From assembly GCA_000433175.1 (NCBI GenBank), contig HF986747.1, forward strand, positions 1-22,304: 22,304 nucleotides of DNA, written 5' to 3'. Both the position numbers and the translations under genes were made by a program. The stretch comes from Prevotella sp. CAG:1058. GTDB taxonomy: Bacteria > Bacteroidota > Bacteroidia > Bacteroidales > Bacteroidaceae. This document shows, in pieces, positions 8,773-15,337 of this stretch (position 1 is its first letter; each line of letters begins with the position of its first letter). The notes under the pieces were generated by a model. That model did no database searches. It saw nothing but the letters and a program-made list of their open reading frames with translations, and was not told the origin of the DNA.

Positions 8773-8838
8773 AAACATGTATGGCGGTCGCCGTTTTGCC
8801 GAACACACGCGTATTGCCGGCGGCGGCCATACATGTTT
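8773..8838 (-). terminator. Long GC-rich hairpin at the 3' end of the TPR/LuxR regulator gene
   Basis: A perfect 13-bp inverted repeat (8773-8785 and 8826-8838, arm AAACATGTATGGC) extends inwards to 8793 and 8818 with one mismatch and one G-T pair, leaving a loop of about 24 bases. The right arm overlaps the TAA stop of the leftward gene, and the minus-strand transcript then reads UUUUUAC. It could serve as the terminator for that gene; the long loop is unusual. Confidence 0.5.
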
Positions 8839-9337
8839 ACGACAGAGGCTTCATATTCCTCAAAAAGTCTTCAAGGGAGTCTTCCGGCCTCAGCTGCAAC
8901 TTCTTGCGTAGCCTTGTACGCGACTTCTTGATACTTTCAGGCTGCACAGACAGCATCATAGCAATCTGTTTACCATACATGCCCGTACGTATGTAGGCGC
9001 ACAAACGCAGCTCATATTCTGTCAGGTTGGGATACAAGTCCTTCAACCTTTTGAAGAATCCTGGATGCACTTGTTCAAAGTGGGTACGGAAATTCCGCCA
9101 TTCGTCTTCCTCGTTTACATGTGCGCGTATTTGGTTCTTAAGTTCCATTACGGTTCGCTTGGCTATTTGTCCGGCATCGCCGCCGTTGTCAATGCGCTGC
9201 AGCAATTCGTCCAGCATCTGGTTTTTCTCTATCAGCATCAACGAATTTGAAACCAACTCCCGGTTTTTCGAGTCCATTTCCAACTCGAACTGCAGTTCTT
9301 CATTCTTCAACCGCGTGGCTAATTCCTTATTCTCCAA
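8837..9337 (-). CDS. C-terminal part (coiled coil and LuxR-type HTH) of an interrupted TPR regulator
   Basis: This is the 3' part of one gene with the CDS at 9380-10576: both are in the same frame, and only an in-frame TGA at 9380-9382 plus 14 sense codons (SQRRKALAKKRIQE, continuing the coil) lie between. The coordinates given use a TTG codon and are only nominal; no ATG with a plausible start signal follows the TGA, so it is probably not made separately unless the stop is read through. Residues 1-70 form a charged coiled coil; 105-150 look like a LuxR/GerE-type helix-turn-helix (LTEYELRLCAYIRTGMYGKQ followed by a recognition helix with SIKKSRTRLRKKL). In Bacteroidetes such TPR-membrane-coil-HTH proteins are thought to be one-component sensors. 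The DNA-binding part would be lost if translation ends at the TGA. Confidence 0.75.
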   Translation of the reverse strand: MENKELATRLKNEELQFELEMDSKNRELVSNSLMLIEKNQMLDELLQRIDNGGDAGQIAKRTVMELKNQIRAHVNEEDEWRNFRTHFEQVHPGFFKRLKDLYPNLTEYELRLCAYIRTGMYGKQIAMMLSVQPESIKKSRTRLRKKLQLRPEDSLEDFLRNMKPLS

Positions 9338-9379
9338 TTCCTGTATCCGCTTCTTTGCCAGCGCTTTACGGCGTTGCGA

Positions 9380-10576
9380 TCAGAATCCGTAACATGCAAA
9401 TCCGCAGACCAACACAACAACGGCAAGAATCAGAATCAGCACTATCCCGTGCAACCTGGCTTCAGCCTGCTGCCGTGCCAAAGTGGCTTCGTAATTGTCT
9501 ATTGCAGCACGGCTTTCCTGACGGTAGACTTCCGACAAATTGTTTTCCAATTGAAGCGAGTCTTCATGCATTCTTGCAGACTTAAGATAAATGTATGCAG
9601 AATCCCACTGCTCAATTATGCTAAACGAATTGGCCAAACCGTTAAATATTGGTATTATTACTCTGTGGTTATTATGCTTGCCCAAATATTTCCATGCTTT
9701 TCTATAATAATAAATGGCACTGTCAGCCATTCTTCTATCTGCAAAAGAAGAGCCCATATTTATGCATGCTTGAACAAGAGCGCTTCTCCGGCGGTATTTC
9801 ATTGCCAACTGGTATGCCGTATGAGAATACACTTCTTTCAACTTTATGTTTTTGGTAAAACTCACAAGAGACGAATACGCCTCCAACATAAAAGCTGTGT
9901 CTTGTTTGGCTTCAGGCTGTTTCATCACGTCTTTGAGCAATGCTATCGCCTCCTTGTTCTGCCCTCTTGTATTGAGAATATCTGCAAGGTTCAGGCGGTT
10001 TTTTATACGATAGTCTTTTTTTCCGCACAGATTATACAAGCTGTCAGCCCTATGCAGATAATCGTATGCCTTATTATGTTCGCCCAACTGCTGAAAAATC
10101 GTTCCGATAGTGACACATGTATTTGCTATGTTTATCGTGTCGTCCACCTTTTCCAAATAACACAATTGTTTGTGATAAGCCTTATACGCCTCAAAATACG
10201 TCATGTTGCCTGCCGTACAGTTTATGATAAGCCTTTCCAGCCGGCGATAGTCATACTCGTAACGAATGGTGTCTACAAGCGTTATCGCTTTTCGGGCTAA
10301 CGATTCAGCCGAATTTTGTTGTGAATATTTCCACATCCAGAATGCGTCCCAATACATTGCGCGCCACATCAATACACGCTTTTTCCTGTGCTCCCTTGCT
10401 ATGGCGTACATGGACTTTATGTAAGCTTTACATCTTTCAGAACGTGCAAAATTGTCCATGTCGCGTTCGCACTTGACGGCAAGCGAGTCGAAAGGCGCAT
10501 AAACCGGTTCCCAGCTTTTAGCTGAAAGCGATTGCAAGAATAATGACAATGATAATATGAGAAATAATCTTAACAT
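9380..10576 (-). CDS. N-terminal part (signal peptide, TPR sensor, membrane helix) of an interrupted TPR/LuxR regulator
   Basis: The 398-residue product starts with a signal peptide or signal anchor (MLRLFLILSLSLFLQSLSA), followed by a helical region of tetratricopeptide type (about 30-370; for example the repeats with TIFQQLGEHNKAYDYLHRAD and NLADILNTRGQNKEAIALLK) and ends in a single membrane helix (about 377-395, IVLILILAVVVLVCGFACY). Family members continue into a cytoplasmic coiled coil and a LuxR-type HTH. Here a TGA at 9380-9382 stops translation three residues after the helix, although the frame continues intact for 180 more codons. As it stands the product would be a periplasmic TPR sensor with no output domain. 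The full gene would have been 579 residues. No consensus promoter is seen upstream of the ATG at 10576. It runs opposite to surE and lpxB. Confidence 0.8.
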   Translation of the reverse strand: MLRLFLILSLSLFLQSLSAKSWEPVYAPFDSLAVKCERDMDNFARSERCKAYIKSMYAIAREHRKKRVLMWRAMYWDAFWMWKYSQQNSAESLARKAITLVDTIRYEYDYRRLERLIINCTAGNMTYFEAYKAYHKQLCYLEKVDDTINIANTCVTIGTIFQQLGEHNKAYDYLHRADSLYNLCGKKDYRIKNRLNLADILNTRGQNKEAIALLKDVMKQPEAKQDTAFMLEAYSSLVSFTKNIKLKEVYSHTAYQLAMKYRRRSALVQACINMGSSFADRRMADSAIYYYRKAWKYLGKHNNHRVIIPIFNGLANSFSIIEQWDSAYIYLKSARMHEDSLQLENNLSEVYRQESRAAIDNYEATLARQQAEARLHGIVLILILAVVVLVCGFACYGF

Positions 10577-10578
10577 GA

Positions 10579-10608
10579 TTTGAATTCACTTTAATTGATG
10601 TATATTTG
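10579..10608 (+). promoter_or_regulatory. Possible rightward promoter upstream of the truncated peptidase ORF
   Basis: TTTG (10579-10582) and TATATTTG (10601-10608) are separated by 18 bases, one short of the usual Bacteroidetes spacing. It points towards the ORF at 10710 and lies in the upstream region of the leftward TPR gene. Confidence 0.35.
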
Positions 10609-10670
10609 CTTCAATGGTGAGTCCTATGTTTTTCATTAATGTAAAAGATTTTTGTTTTTCAACTTAATGT

Positions 10671-10702
10671 CATTAGTGTCCCGTTAAAATGGGACACTAA
10701 TG
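10671..10702. repeat. Perfect 12-bp palindrome at the truncated end of the peptidase ORF
   Basis: CATTAGTGTCCC (10671-10682) and its exact complement GGGACACTAATG (10691-10702) enclose an 8-base loop, GTTAAAAT. There is no following T run on the plus strand; on the minus strand only A/T-mixed sequence follows. It lies eight bases before the ATG at 10710. It may be a recombination or transposon scar, or an operator. Confidence 0.7.
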
Positions 10703-10709
10703 TGCCACT

Positions 10710-11618
10710 ATGTTCAATTATTATCCGATTTACTTTGGGCAGTTAGGTGAACAACGGGAAACAGACAAGAATTATACGCAGACGACGGTCAAGTTTAACA
10801 ACAACGAGGTTTCCAATGATGATTATTATGGTGTAAGTGACTTTACATATAATTGGGCAACAAGTTCCCATGAAAAAGGCGTATTTGACCTTACATTCAC
10901 AAACTCGAATATTGAGGTCGATGGATTAGCTGGTAAAAACGTCACCCACATTATCTACGACGAACAAAAAGAAGACGCCATGGCACCCGTTTTGCAGATG
11001 TTACAATTTAGAAGCACTGACGACATAGTAACAAACAACTTCGAAAATCCCAAGGACGGAATATTACAATTCGCAGGCGGCGATTTCGTATATAATGAAA
11101 TTCCCGGGACTAATATTAACTGGTACGACTGCAAGGAGCAAACCGTAGCCGTAGCTTATTCGCCTTACGGACAAGACAGCTGGACTGAACTTGCCGTTGA
11201 CGAGATACCTGAACTTTACCGCATGCCGGGCTTTGGCTATTTCTATCGTGGCTCGCTTGAAAGCGTAAACCGTGAGAGCAGCAACGGATGGTACGACTTG
11301 AAGGTAACCCTGACTGATGCTTCGGGCAACATGCAGGAGCAGACCATTAGCCCAGCCTTCCGCATAGCCAACACGACGGGCGTGAGCGAGACCCTGCAAG
11401 GCACTATGAACCTGCGCCATGAAGGAGGACAGATCTATGTTACAGGTACAGAGAAAGCAGGCCTGACCGTCTATTCGGTTGACGGAACATGCGTCATGAA
11501 GGTTGCCGACGCCGTTTCGCGTCCTGTTTCAGTAAGCGACATTAAACCGGAAATGTATGTAGTCAAGGCTACTTCGGCAGACGGGAACCAGATTGTAAAG
11601 AAGATAACTGTACGTTAA
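10710..11618 (+). CDS. 5'-truncated C-terminal fragment of a secreted S8-type peptidase with T9SS sorting domain
   Basis: The 302-residue ORF has no signal peptide and no catalytic domain. Residues 1-219 resemble the beta-sandwich (Fn3-like) part that follows the catalytic domain in large subtilisin-type S8 peptidases of Prevotella and Bacteroides; I recognise the EDAMAPVLQMLQFR and PELYRMPGFGYFYRGSL stretches from memory, not from a search. Residues 220-302 look like a type A T9SS C-terminal sorting domain (LTVYSVDGTCVMK ... MYVVKATSADGNQIVKKITVR). A sorting signal without a Sec signal cannot work, so this is best read as the remnant of a gene whose 5' part has been lost. An in-frame TAA at 10698 precedes the ATG, within a 12-bp palindrome (10671-10702). 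A strong terminator follows at 11678-11712. I call it a probable pseudogene although the remaining frame is intact. Confidence 0.65.
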   Translation: MFNYYPIYFGQLGEQRETDKNYTQTTVKFNNNEVSNDDYYGVSDFTYNWATSSHEKGVFDLTFTNSNIEVDGLAGKNVTHIIYDEQKEDAMAPVLQMLQFRSTDDIVTNNFENPKDGILQFAGGDFVYNEIPGTNINWYDCKEQTVAVAYSPYGQDSWTELAVDEIPELYRMPGFGYFYRGSLESVNRESSNGWYDLKVTLTDASGNMQEQTISPAFRIANTTGVSETLQGTMNLRHEGGQIYVTGTEKAGLTVYSVDGTCVMKVADAVSRPVSVSDIKPEMYVVKATSADGNQIVKKITVR

Positions 11619-11677
11619 TCCGCTGGTCTTGATGAAAAGGGAATAACAAATTATTCTTGTAAACACGAATAATCTTC

Positions 11678-11712
11678 ATGCTGTCGGATGTGCGAATCCG
11701 ACAGCATTTTTT
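11678..11712 (+). terminator. Rho-independent terminator after the peptidase fragment
   Basis: A perfect 12-bp stem (11678-11689 and 11696-11707, arm ATGCTGTCGGAT) with a 6-base loop is followed by six T (11707-11712). It separates the fragment from lpxB. Confidence 0.9.
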
Positions 11713-11759
11713 ATGAATGCCGGGCTACAACCGGGCCGGCTTTTGCAAAAAACGGCTTA

Positions 11760-11795
11760 TTTGTTTTACGGTCTCCGTTTTTAGTGTTATTTTTG
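11760..11795 (+). promoter_or_regulatory. Probable lpxB promoter
   Basis: TATTTTTG at 11788-11795 matches TAnnTTTG. The nearest TTTG (11760-11763) is 24 bases upstream, longer than usual; TTTT at 11764-11767 has a 20-base spacing. The start site would fall near 11802, where a small hairpin CTGGG-CATAT-CCCAG (11800-11814) begins the leader. Confidence 0.45.
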
Positions 11796-11833
11796 CATAC
11801 TGGGCATATCCCAGACTAATTAAAGAAAGTATA

Positions 11834-13003
11834 ATGAAATATTATCTCATAGTCGGCGAAGCGAGCGGCGACCTGCATGCCTCACACCTTATGCGCTCGC
11901 TGTTGAAGGCGGACAAGGAGGCAGAATTCCGCTTTTTCGGCGGCGACATGATGTCGGCCGTAGGCGGAACGCGCGTAAAGCATTACCGTGAACTGGCATA
12001 CATGGGCTTCGTGCCGGTGCTGCTCCACCTGCGTACGATATTCAAGAACATGGCCTTGTGCAAGCGCGACATCGTCAGCTGGCAACCCGATGTAGTGATT
12101 CTCGTCGACTATCCAGGCTTCAACCTCGACATAGCCAAGTTTGTCCACGCCAACACGCAGATACCTGTCTATTACTACATCTCGCCCAAAATATGGGCAT
12201 GGAAAGAATACAGGATAAAGAACATAAAGCGCGACGTCGACCAGCTTTTCTCCATACTGCCTTTTGAAGTGCCGTTCTTTGAAGTCAAGCACGGATACAA
12301 GATACATTACGTAGGCAACCCTACTGCCGACGAGGTAAGCAGTTTTCTTTCTTCTTATACAGAAACGGCGGACGACTTCCGCCGCGCTAACTCGCTGCCT
12401 GCCGACCGTCCGATAATAGCCCTGCTTGCAGGCAGCCGCCGACAGGAGATTAAGGACAACCTGCCCGCCATGCTCGAGGCCGCCTCGCGCTATGCCGACA
12501 GGTACACACTCGTGCTGGCCGGCGCCCCGGGCATACCGCACGAGTATTATTCGCAGTTCACCGCCGGGCATGAGGTCAGCGTGGTTTACGACCAGACCTA
12601 TCCCCTGCTCGCCCATTCGCGCGCGGCACTTGTAACCAGCGGCACGGCAACTTTAGAGACAGCACTGTTCAACGTGCCCCAGGCGGTATGCTACGAGACA
12701 CCGATTCCAAAGGTCATAGCCTTCCTGCGCAAGCACCTGCTGAAGGTTCGCTTTATCTCGCTTGTCAACCTTATAGCCGACCGCGAGGTAGTGCCCGAGC
12801 TTGTTGCTGACACGTTCACGGTAGGCAACATGACCCAATGGCTCGACCGCCTGCTGCCCGACGGAGCCGACCGCACGGCCATGCTCGACGGCTATGCCGA
12901 CTTATGGCAACGCCTCGGCAAGAAGAACGCGCCCGACAACGCGGCTGAGATAATGGTTAAACTGCTTAAATCCAAGACAAGACATCAGGCTGCACGGACT
13001 TAA
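11834..13003 (+). CDS. lpxB: Lipid-A-disaccharide synthase
   Basis: LpxB (glycosyltransferase family 19) joins UDP-2,3-diacylglucosamine and lipid X to form the lipid A disaccharide at the inner face of the cytoplasmic membrane. Family motifs are in place: GEASGDLH (8-15), VDYPGFN (91-97), SPKIWAWK (117-124), VGNP (160-163), GSRRQEI (200-206) and TSGTATLETAL (268-278). The start at 11834 gives MKYYLIVGEASGD, the usual N-terminus, and 389 residues; an in-frame ATG at 11717 would add 39 residues that run over the promoter-like element and match nothing in the family. It has its own promoter-like element and terminator here, which fits its separation from surE. No other lipid A gene is in the window. 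Confidence 0.95.
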   Translation: MKYYLIVGEASGDLHASHLMRSLLKADKEAEFRFFGGDMMSAVGGTRVKHYRELAYMGFVPVLLHLRTIFKNMALCKRDIVSWQPDVVILVDYPGFNLDIAKFVHANTQIPVYYYISPKIWAWKEYRIKNIKRDVDQLFSILPFEVPFFEVKHGYKIHYVGNPTADEVSSFLSSYTETADDFRRANSLPADRPIIALLAGSRRQEIKDNLPAMLEAASRYADRYTLVLAGAPGIPHEYYSQFTAGHEVSVVYDQTYPLLAHSRAALVTSGTATLETALFNVPQAVCYETPIPKVIAFLRKHLLKVRFISLVNLIADREVVPELVADTFTVGNMTQWLDRLLPDGADRTAMLDGYADLWQRLGKKNAPDNAAEIMVKLLKSKTRHQAART

Positions 13004-13050
13004 TTCTACCTTTACAATCACACTTTAAGCCCGAAAAGCCATATTCATAC

Positions 13051-13081
13051 AACCGTGGGTGGCAACACCCACGGTTTTTTT
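13051..13081 (+). terminator. Rho-independent terminator of lpxB
   Basis: An 11-bp perfect stem (13051-13061 and 13066-13076, arm AACCGTGGGTG) with a GCAA tetraloop is followed by a run of seven T (13075-13081). It lies about 50 bases past the lpxB stop. Confidence 0.9.
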
Positions 13082-13094
13082 ATATCCATACGGT

Positions 13095-13157
13095 CACCCG
13101 AAGTGGTGCTATTTTCATCTACTGACCATACATTCAAATGTAGCACCGTTACGGGTG
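13095..13157. repeat. Bipartite palindrome, possible interspersed repeat
   Basis: Two nested inverted repeats share a centre: CACCCG (13095-13100) with CGGGTG (13152-13157), and GGTGCTA (13105-13111) with TAGCACC (13141-13147). The 4-base spacers between them do not pair, and the apical loop is 29 bases. It is not coding and lies just past the lpxB terminator. It looks like a REP-type unit, but only one copy is in this window. Confidence 0.6.
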
Positions 13158-13218
13158 TATTGCAAGCATACAAAACACATGATTACAAAATATAACCTTT
13201 TACAATATGAAAGGTATA

Positions 13219-13258
13219 AAAAAACGAAATCCCGATGTTTCACAACGTCGAGATTTCG
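13219..13258 (-). terminator. Rho-independent terminator of rhaD
   Basis: CGAAATC (13225-13231) pairs with GATTTCG (13252-13258), and CGA, T-G and GTT/AAC pairs continue inside one mismatch around a TCAC loop. On the minus strand seven U follow (complement of 13218-13224). It lies 81 bases past the rhaD stop. Confidence 0.8.
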
Positions 13259-13339
13259 CGTCTAAATAGACTCTTAAACTAATATTATCTGAGAATGATA
13301 AGATTTTATTGCTTTATTATTATGCGTATTCTTTTTTAC

Positions 13340-14149
13340 TTATTTGGGCAGGTTGAACGCCTTTGTCATTTCAGCCATCTGCTCGTCGCTCATGCCTTCG
13401 GGTTCTTCGCCCATGTTCTTGGCTGCAATGTATATCAGTGCGCTCTTGTTGAGCACGTCGACCTGGTCGAATGCCTGCATTATGTCAGTGTCAATTGCGA
13501 ACACTCCGTGCTTCTCCCACATGGCGACATCATAGTCGTCGAGCTGTCTTACGGTCTCTTCAGCCAGCTTGACGCTGCTAGGCAGTTCGTAAGGAATTAT
13601 TCCCAAGCCACGCGGACAGAACGCCTTTGTTTCGGGAATCATGCTCCACAACAGTTTCGTCAGCACGTCTTTGCCCAAGAACTTGCGGATATGTGTCATG
13701 GCTACAAGTTCAATCGGGTGGGTATGCAGCGAAGCGCGGTAAGGCGAACCTTTCTCAATCAAGTGGTCGTGCACCATGAGGTGTGACGGCAGCTCGCTTG
13801 TAGGATTCACGGGGTTGTCGGCTATTATCACGTAGCTCGCGCAGTCGTCAAGTATCCTGATGATGCTTCCGTTCTCCATCGGCCAACGTGCAAGGTCGCG
13901 CATTCTGCGGTTAGTACCCTTGCAGAAGAAATATGCACCCTTAAGGTGGGGAAGTGTCACGCCGATGGACTTCACCTCGCTTATTGCAGGCATCTGCCTG
14001 ATTTCATCGTCAACAAGTTCTGTTACGTTTACGGTTATATTACCTCCGTTACGCTCAGCCCAACCCTTTTGCCAAAGGTAACCGGCCACTTCAGCTACTT
14101 TGTCAACTTCTTTTTTCAATGCAGGACGTCCGTCGAGTACACTTTTCAT
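13340..14149 (-). CDS. rhaD: Rhamnulose-1-phosphate aldolase
   Basis: RhaD is a zinc-dependent class II aldolase that cleaves L-rhamnulose 1-phosphate to dihydroxyacetone phosphate and L-lactaldehyde, the last step of L-rhamnose breakdown. In the 269-residue form the phosphate-binding NGGN is at 34-37; likely zinc ligands are Glu119, His142 and His144 (LHTHP) and His214 (WEKHGVF); Glu173 (IPETK) matches the catalytic Glu. The start at 14149 (MKSVLDGRPA) is the family N-terminus; an in-frame ATG at 14245 would extend over the promoter. It stands alone with its own promoter and terminator, without rhaA, rhaB, rhaT or a regulator nearby. A related class II aldolase such as fuculose-1-phosphate aldolase is less likely given the length and motifs. 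Confidence 0.93.
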   Translation of the reverse strand: MKSVLDGRPALKKEVDKVAEVAGYLWQKGWAERNGGNITVNVTELVDDEIRQMPAISEVKSIGVTLPHLKGAYFFCKGTNRRMRDLARWPMENGSIIRILDDCASYVIIADNPVNPTSELPSHLMVHDHLIEKGSPYRASLHTHPIELVAMTHIRKFLGKDVLTKLLWSMIPETKAFCPRGLGIIPYELPSSVKLAEETVRQLDDYDVAMWEKHGVFAIDTDIMQAFDQVDVLNKSALIYIAAKNMGEEPEGMSDEQMAEMTKAFNLPK

Positions 14150-14172
14150 AATATTGTTGATTTTATTTTTTG

Positions 14173-14203
14173 CAAATTTACGAATTTTAATGGATACCAC
14201 AAA
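14173..14203 (-). promoter_or_regulatory. rhaD promoter (consensus Bacteroidetes type)
   Basis: On the minus strand TTTG (14203-14200), a 19-base spacer and TAAATTTG (14180-14173) match the -33/-7 consensus exactly. The start would be near 14166, a leader of about 17 bases. Confidence 0.75.
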
Positions 14204-14379
14204 CCGATATTTTGATTTATAAACATTGTTTTTTGATAATATCACTTTTTGTTTTGGTAAAGCGGCCCTGCATTCATGAAAACCGACACCATTTAGGGCG
14301 TTTGATTTCCGGATTGTAAATATTCACAGGCACGGATGATTAGACTATTTGTTTTACAAGCAGGTTTGTGTTAATCCGG

Positions 14380-14448
14380 AAAGGTTACCTTTTACACGCT
14401 GAAAGGCCGTGTATTGCGCTCCAAAAGGTTGCCTTTTACATGATGAAA
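14380..14448 (+). repeat. Pair of 25-bp direct repeats with palindromic heads
   Basis: Copies at 14380-14404 and 14424-14448 share 22 of 25 bases and start 44 bases apart. Each begins with a small palindrome, AAAGG-TTA-CCTTT in the first and AAAGG-TTG-CCTTT in the second, followed by TTACA and TGAAA. The DNA around them (14221-14610) holds no gene I can support. Confidence 0.6.
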
Positions 14449-14590
14449 CGTGGTCTTTTGGAAAGTGCGCCCTGCATCGCCGCTATTACGCCTGCCCCGT
14501 GCCGACGCCATGGTGTATGGCTCATCGGTGGCTGAATGAAGGAGCCGTTGTTGCAGGCGTGTTGCCAAAAAGTCAGTTTTTTGTGCGACG

Positions 14591-14623
14591 CTTGTGTTGT
14601 TTCATTATTTTTTAGTAAGTTTG
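14591..14623 (+). promoter_or_regulatory. Promoter of the DUF6621-like gene, with almost no leader
   Basis: CTTG (14591-14594), a 21-base spacer and TAAGTTTG (14616-14623) fit the Bacteroidetes consensus apart from the first base of the -33 box. The start of transcription would fall at or within a few bases of the ATG at 14629. Confidence 0.5.
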
Positions 14624-14628
14624 CATAC

Positions 14629-15225
14629 ATGAACAACGATATTACGAATACCGGGACGTGGAGCGAAAACGTCATTCTGGTTGACGCCGATTATATAGAT
14701 AAGGTGGCGTTCGACCTCATTGTTAATTTCGAGCGGATGATAGGGCGGCGCATACCGCCGGCAGACATGGCACGCTGGATAGACTGTGTGGCTCTTGACG
14801 GCGGACTGCGTGAAGGCAAGTCGGAGACGCATGTCGTGCTGATACACGACAAGAAAAATCCGCAGATGGACAATTTCGCCCCGTCGGCATACGACGCCGA
14901 GCTTAACGGCAAGGCTTTCAATGACAGTCTTGGCGAATTCGTGATAAGCTCGTTCCCCGTGGAAGACATGGTAGGCAAGGATGACTTTTTTATAGAAGTG
15001 CTCGAGGAAGCGTGCCGGCACAAGGAGGTCAAGCGCATAATGGTTGTGCCCGATGCCGAGCGGATGTACGACGACGTGCGCCACGCGCTCCGTTTCGTCG
15101 ACGATGAAAAGCGTATAACGGTCTTCGCCATGCAACCCATGCCGGGAGGCAATTTCCGCCAGGAGATACTCGGCTACTCGCTTATGAGCGCATTGGGCAT
15201 CAGGGCCGACGAGATAAAAGAATAG
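14629..15225 (+). CDS. Conserved Bacteroidales protein of unknown function (probably DUF6621)
   Basis: The 198-residue product is soluble, without a signal peptide or membrane helix. I recognise it as a conserved Bacteroidales protein, which I believe is called DUF6621; its function is unknown to me. Typical stretches are ENVILVDADYIDKVAFDLIV (residues 13-32), the RRIPPADMARWIDCVALDGG segment (about 39-58) and VFAMQPMPGGNFRQEILGYS near the C-terminus. The alternation of hydrophobic strands (ILVDAD, VVLIHD, FVISSF, IMVVPD, TVFAMQ) suggests an alpha/beta fold. I start it at 14629 (MNNDITNTG); the in-frame ATG at 14536 would add 31 residues running over the promoter-like box. It is followed by a 112-base gap before the polyamine gene. 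Confidence 0.82.
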   Translation: MNNDITNTGTWSENVILVDADYIDKVAFDLIVNFERMIGRRIPPADMARWIDCVALDGGLREGKSETHVVLIHDKKNPQMDNFAPSAYDAELNGKAFNDSLGEFVISSFPVEDMVGKDDFFIEVLEEACRHKEVKRIMVVPDAERMYDDVRHALRFVDDEKRITVFAMQPMPGGNFRQEILGYSLMSALGIRADEIKE

Positions 15226-15302
15226 ACGCGAAGCCTGTCGTGCGGGCGGTTTTGTTCATGTTCTTTCCGGTGTTCTTAACAACCGGTCCGTTTATAACCA
15301 AC

Positions 15303-15310
15303 TAATTTTG
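15303..15310 (+). promoter_or_regulatory. Possible -7 element for the carboxynorspermidine dehydrogenase gene
   Basis: TAATTTTG matches TAnnTTTG and lies 28 bases before the ATG. No good TTTG is present 19-21 bases upstream. Confidence 0.35.
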
Positions 15311-15337
15311 GAATAACAATAAAATTAACAATAACAA

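Noticed and set aside
9380..9382. Selenocysteine or recoded TGA in the TPR regulator
   Set aside because: The family has no redox residue at this place, I see no convincing SECIS-like hairpin directly after the codon, and other genes here use TGA as a stop (for example rel).
11650..11673. 7-bp inverted repeat ATTATTC/GAATAAT before the 11678 terminator
   Set aside because: It is short, AT-rich and has a 10-base loop; likely by chance.
11717..11833. N-terminal extension of lpxB from an upstream ATG
   Set aside because: The extra 39 residues cover a promoter-like box and family members begin at MKYYLIVGEASGD.
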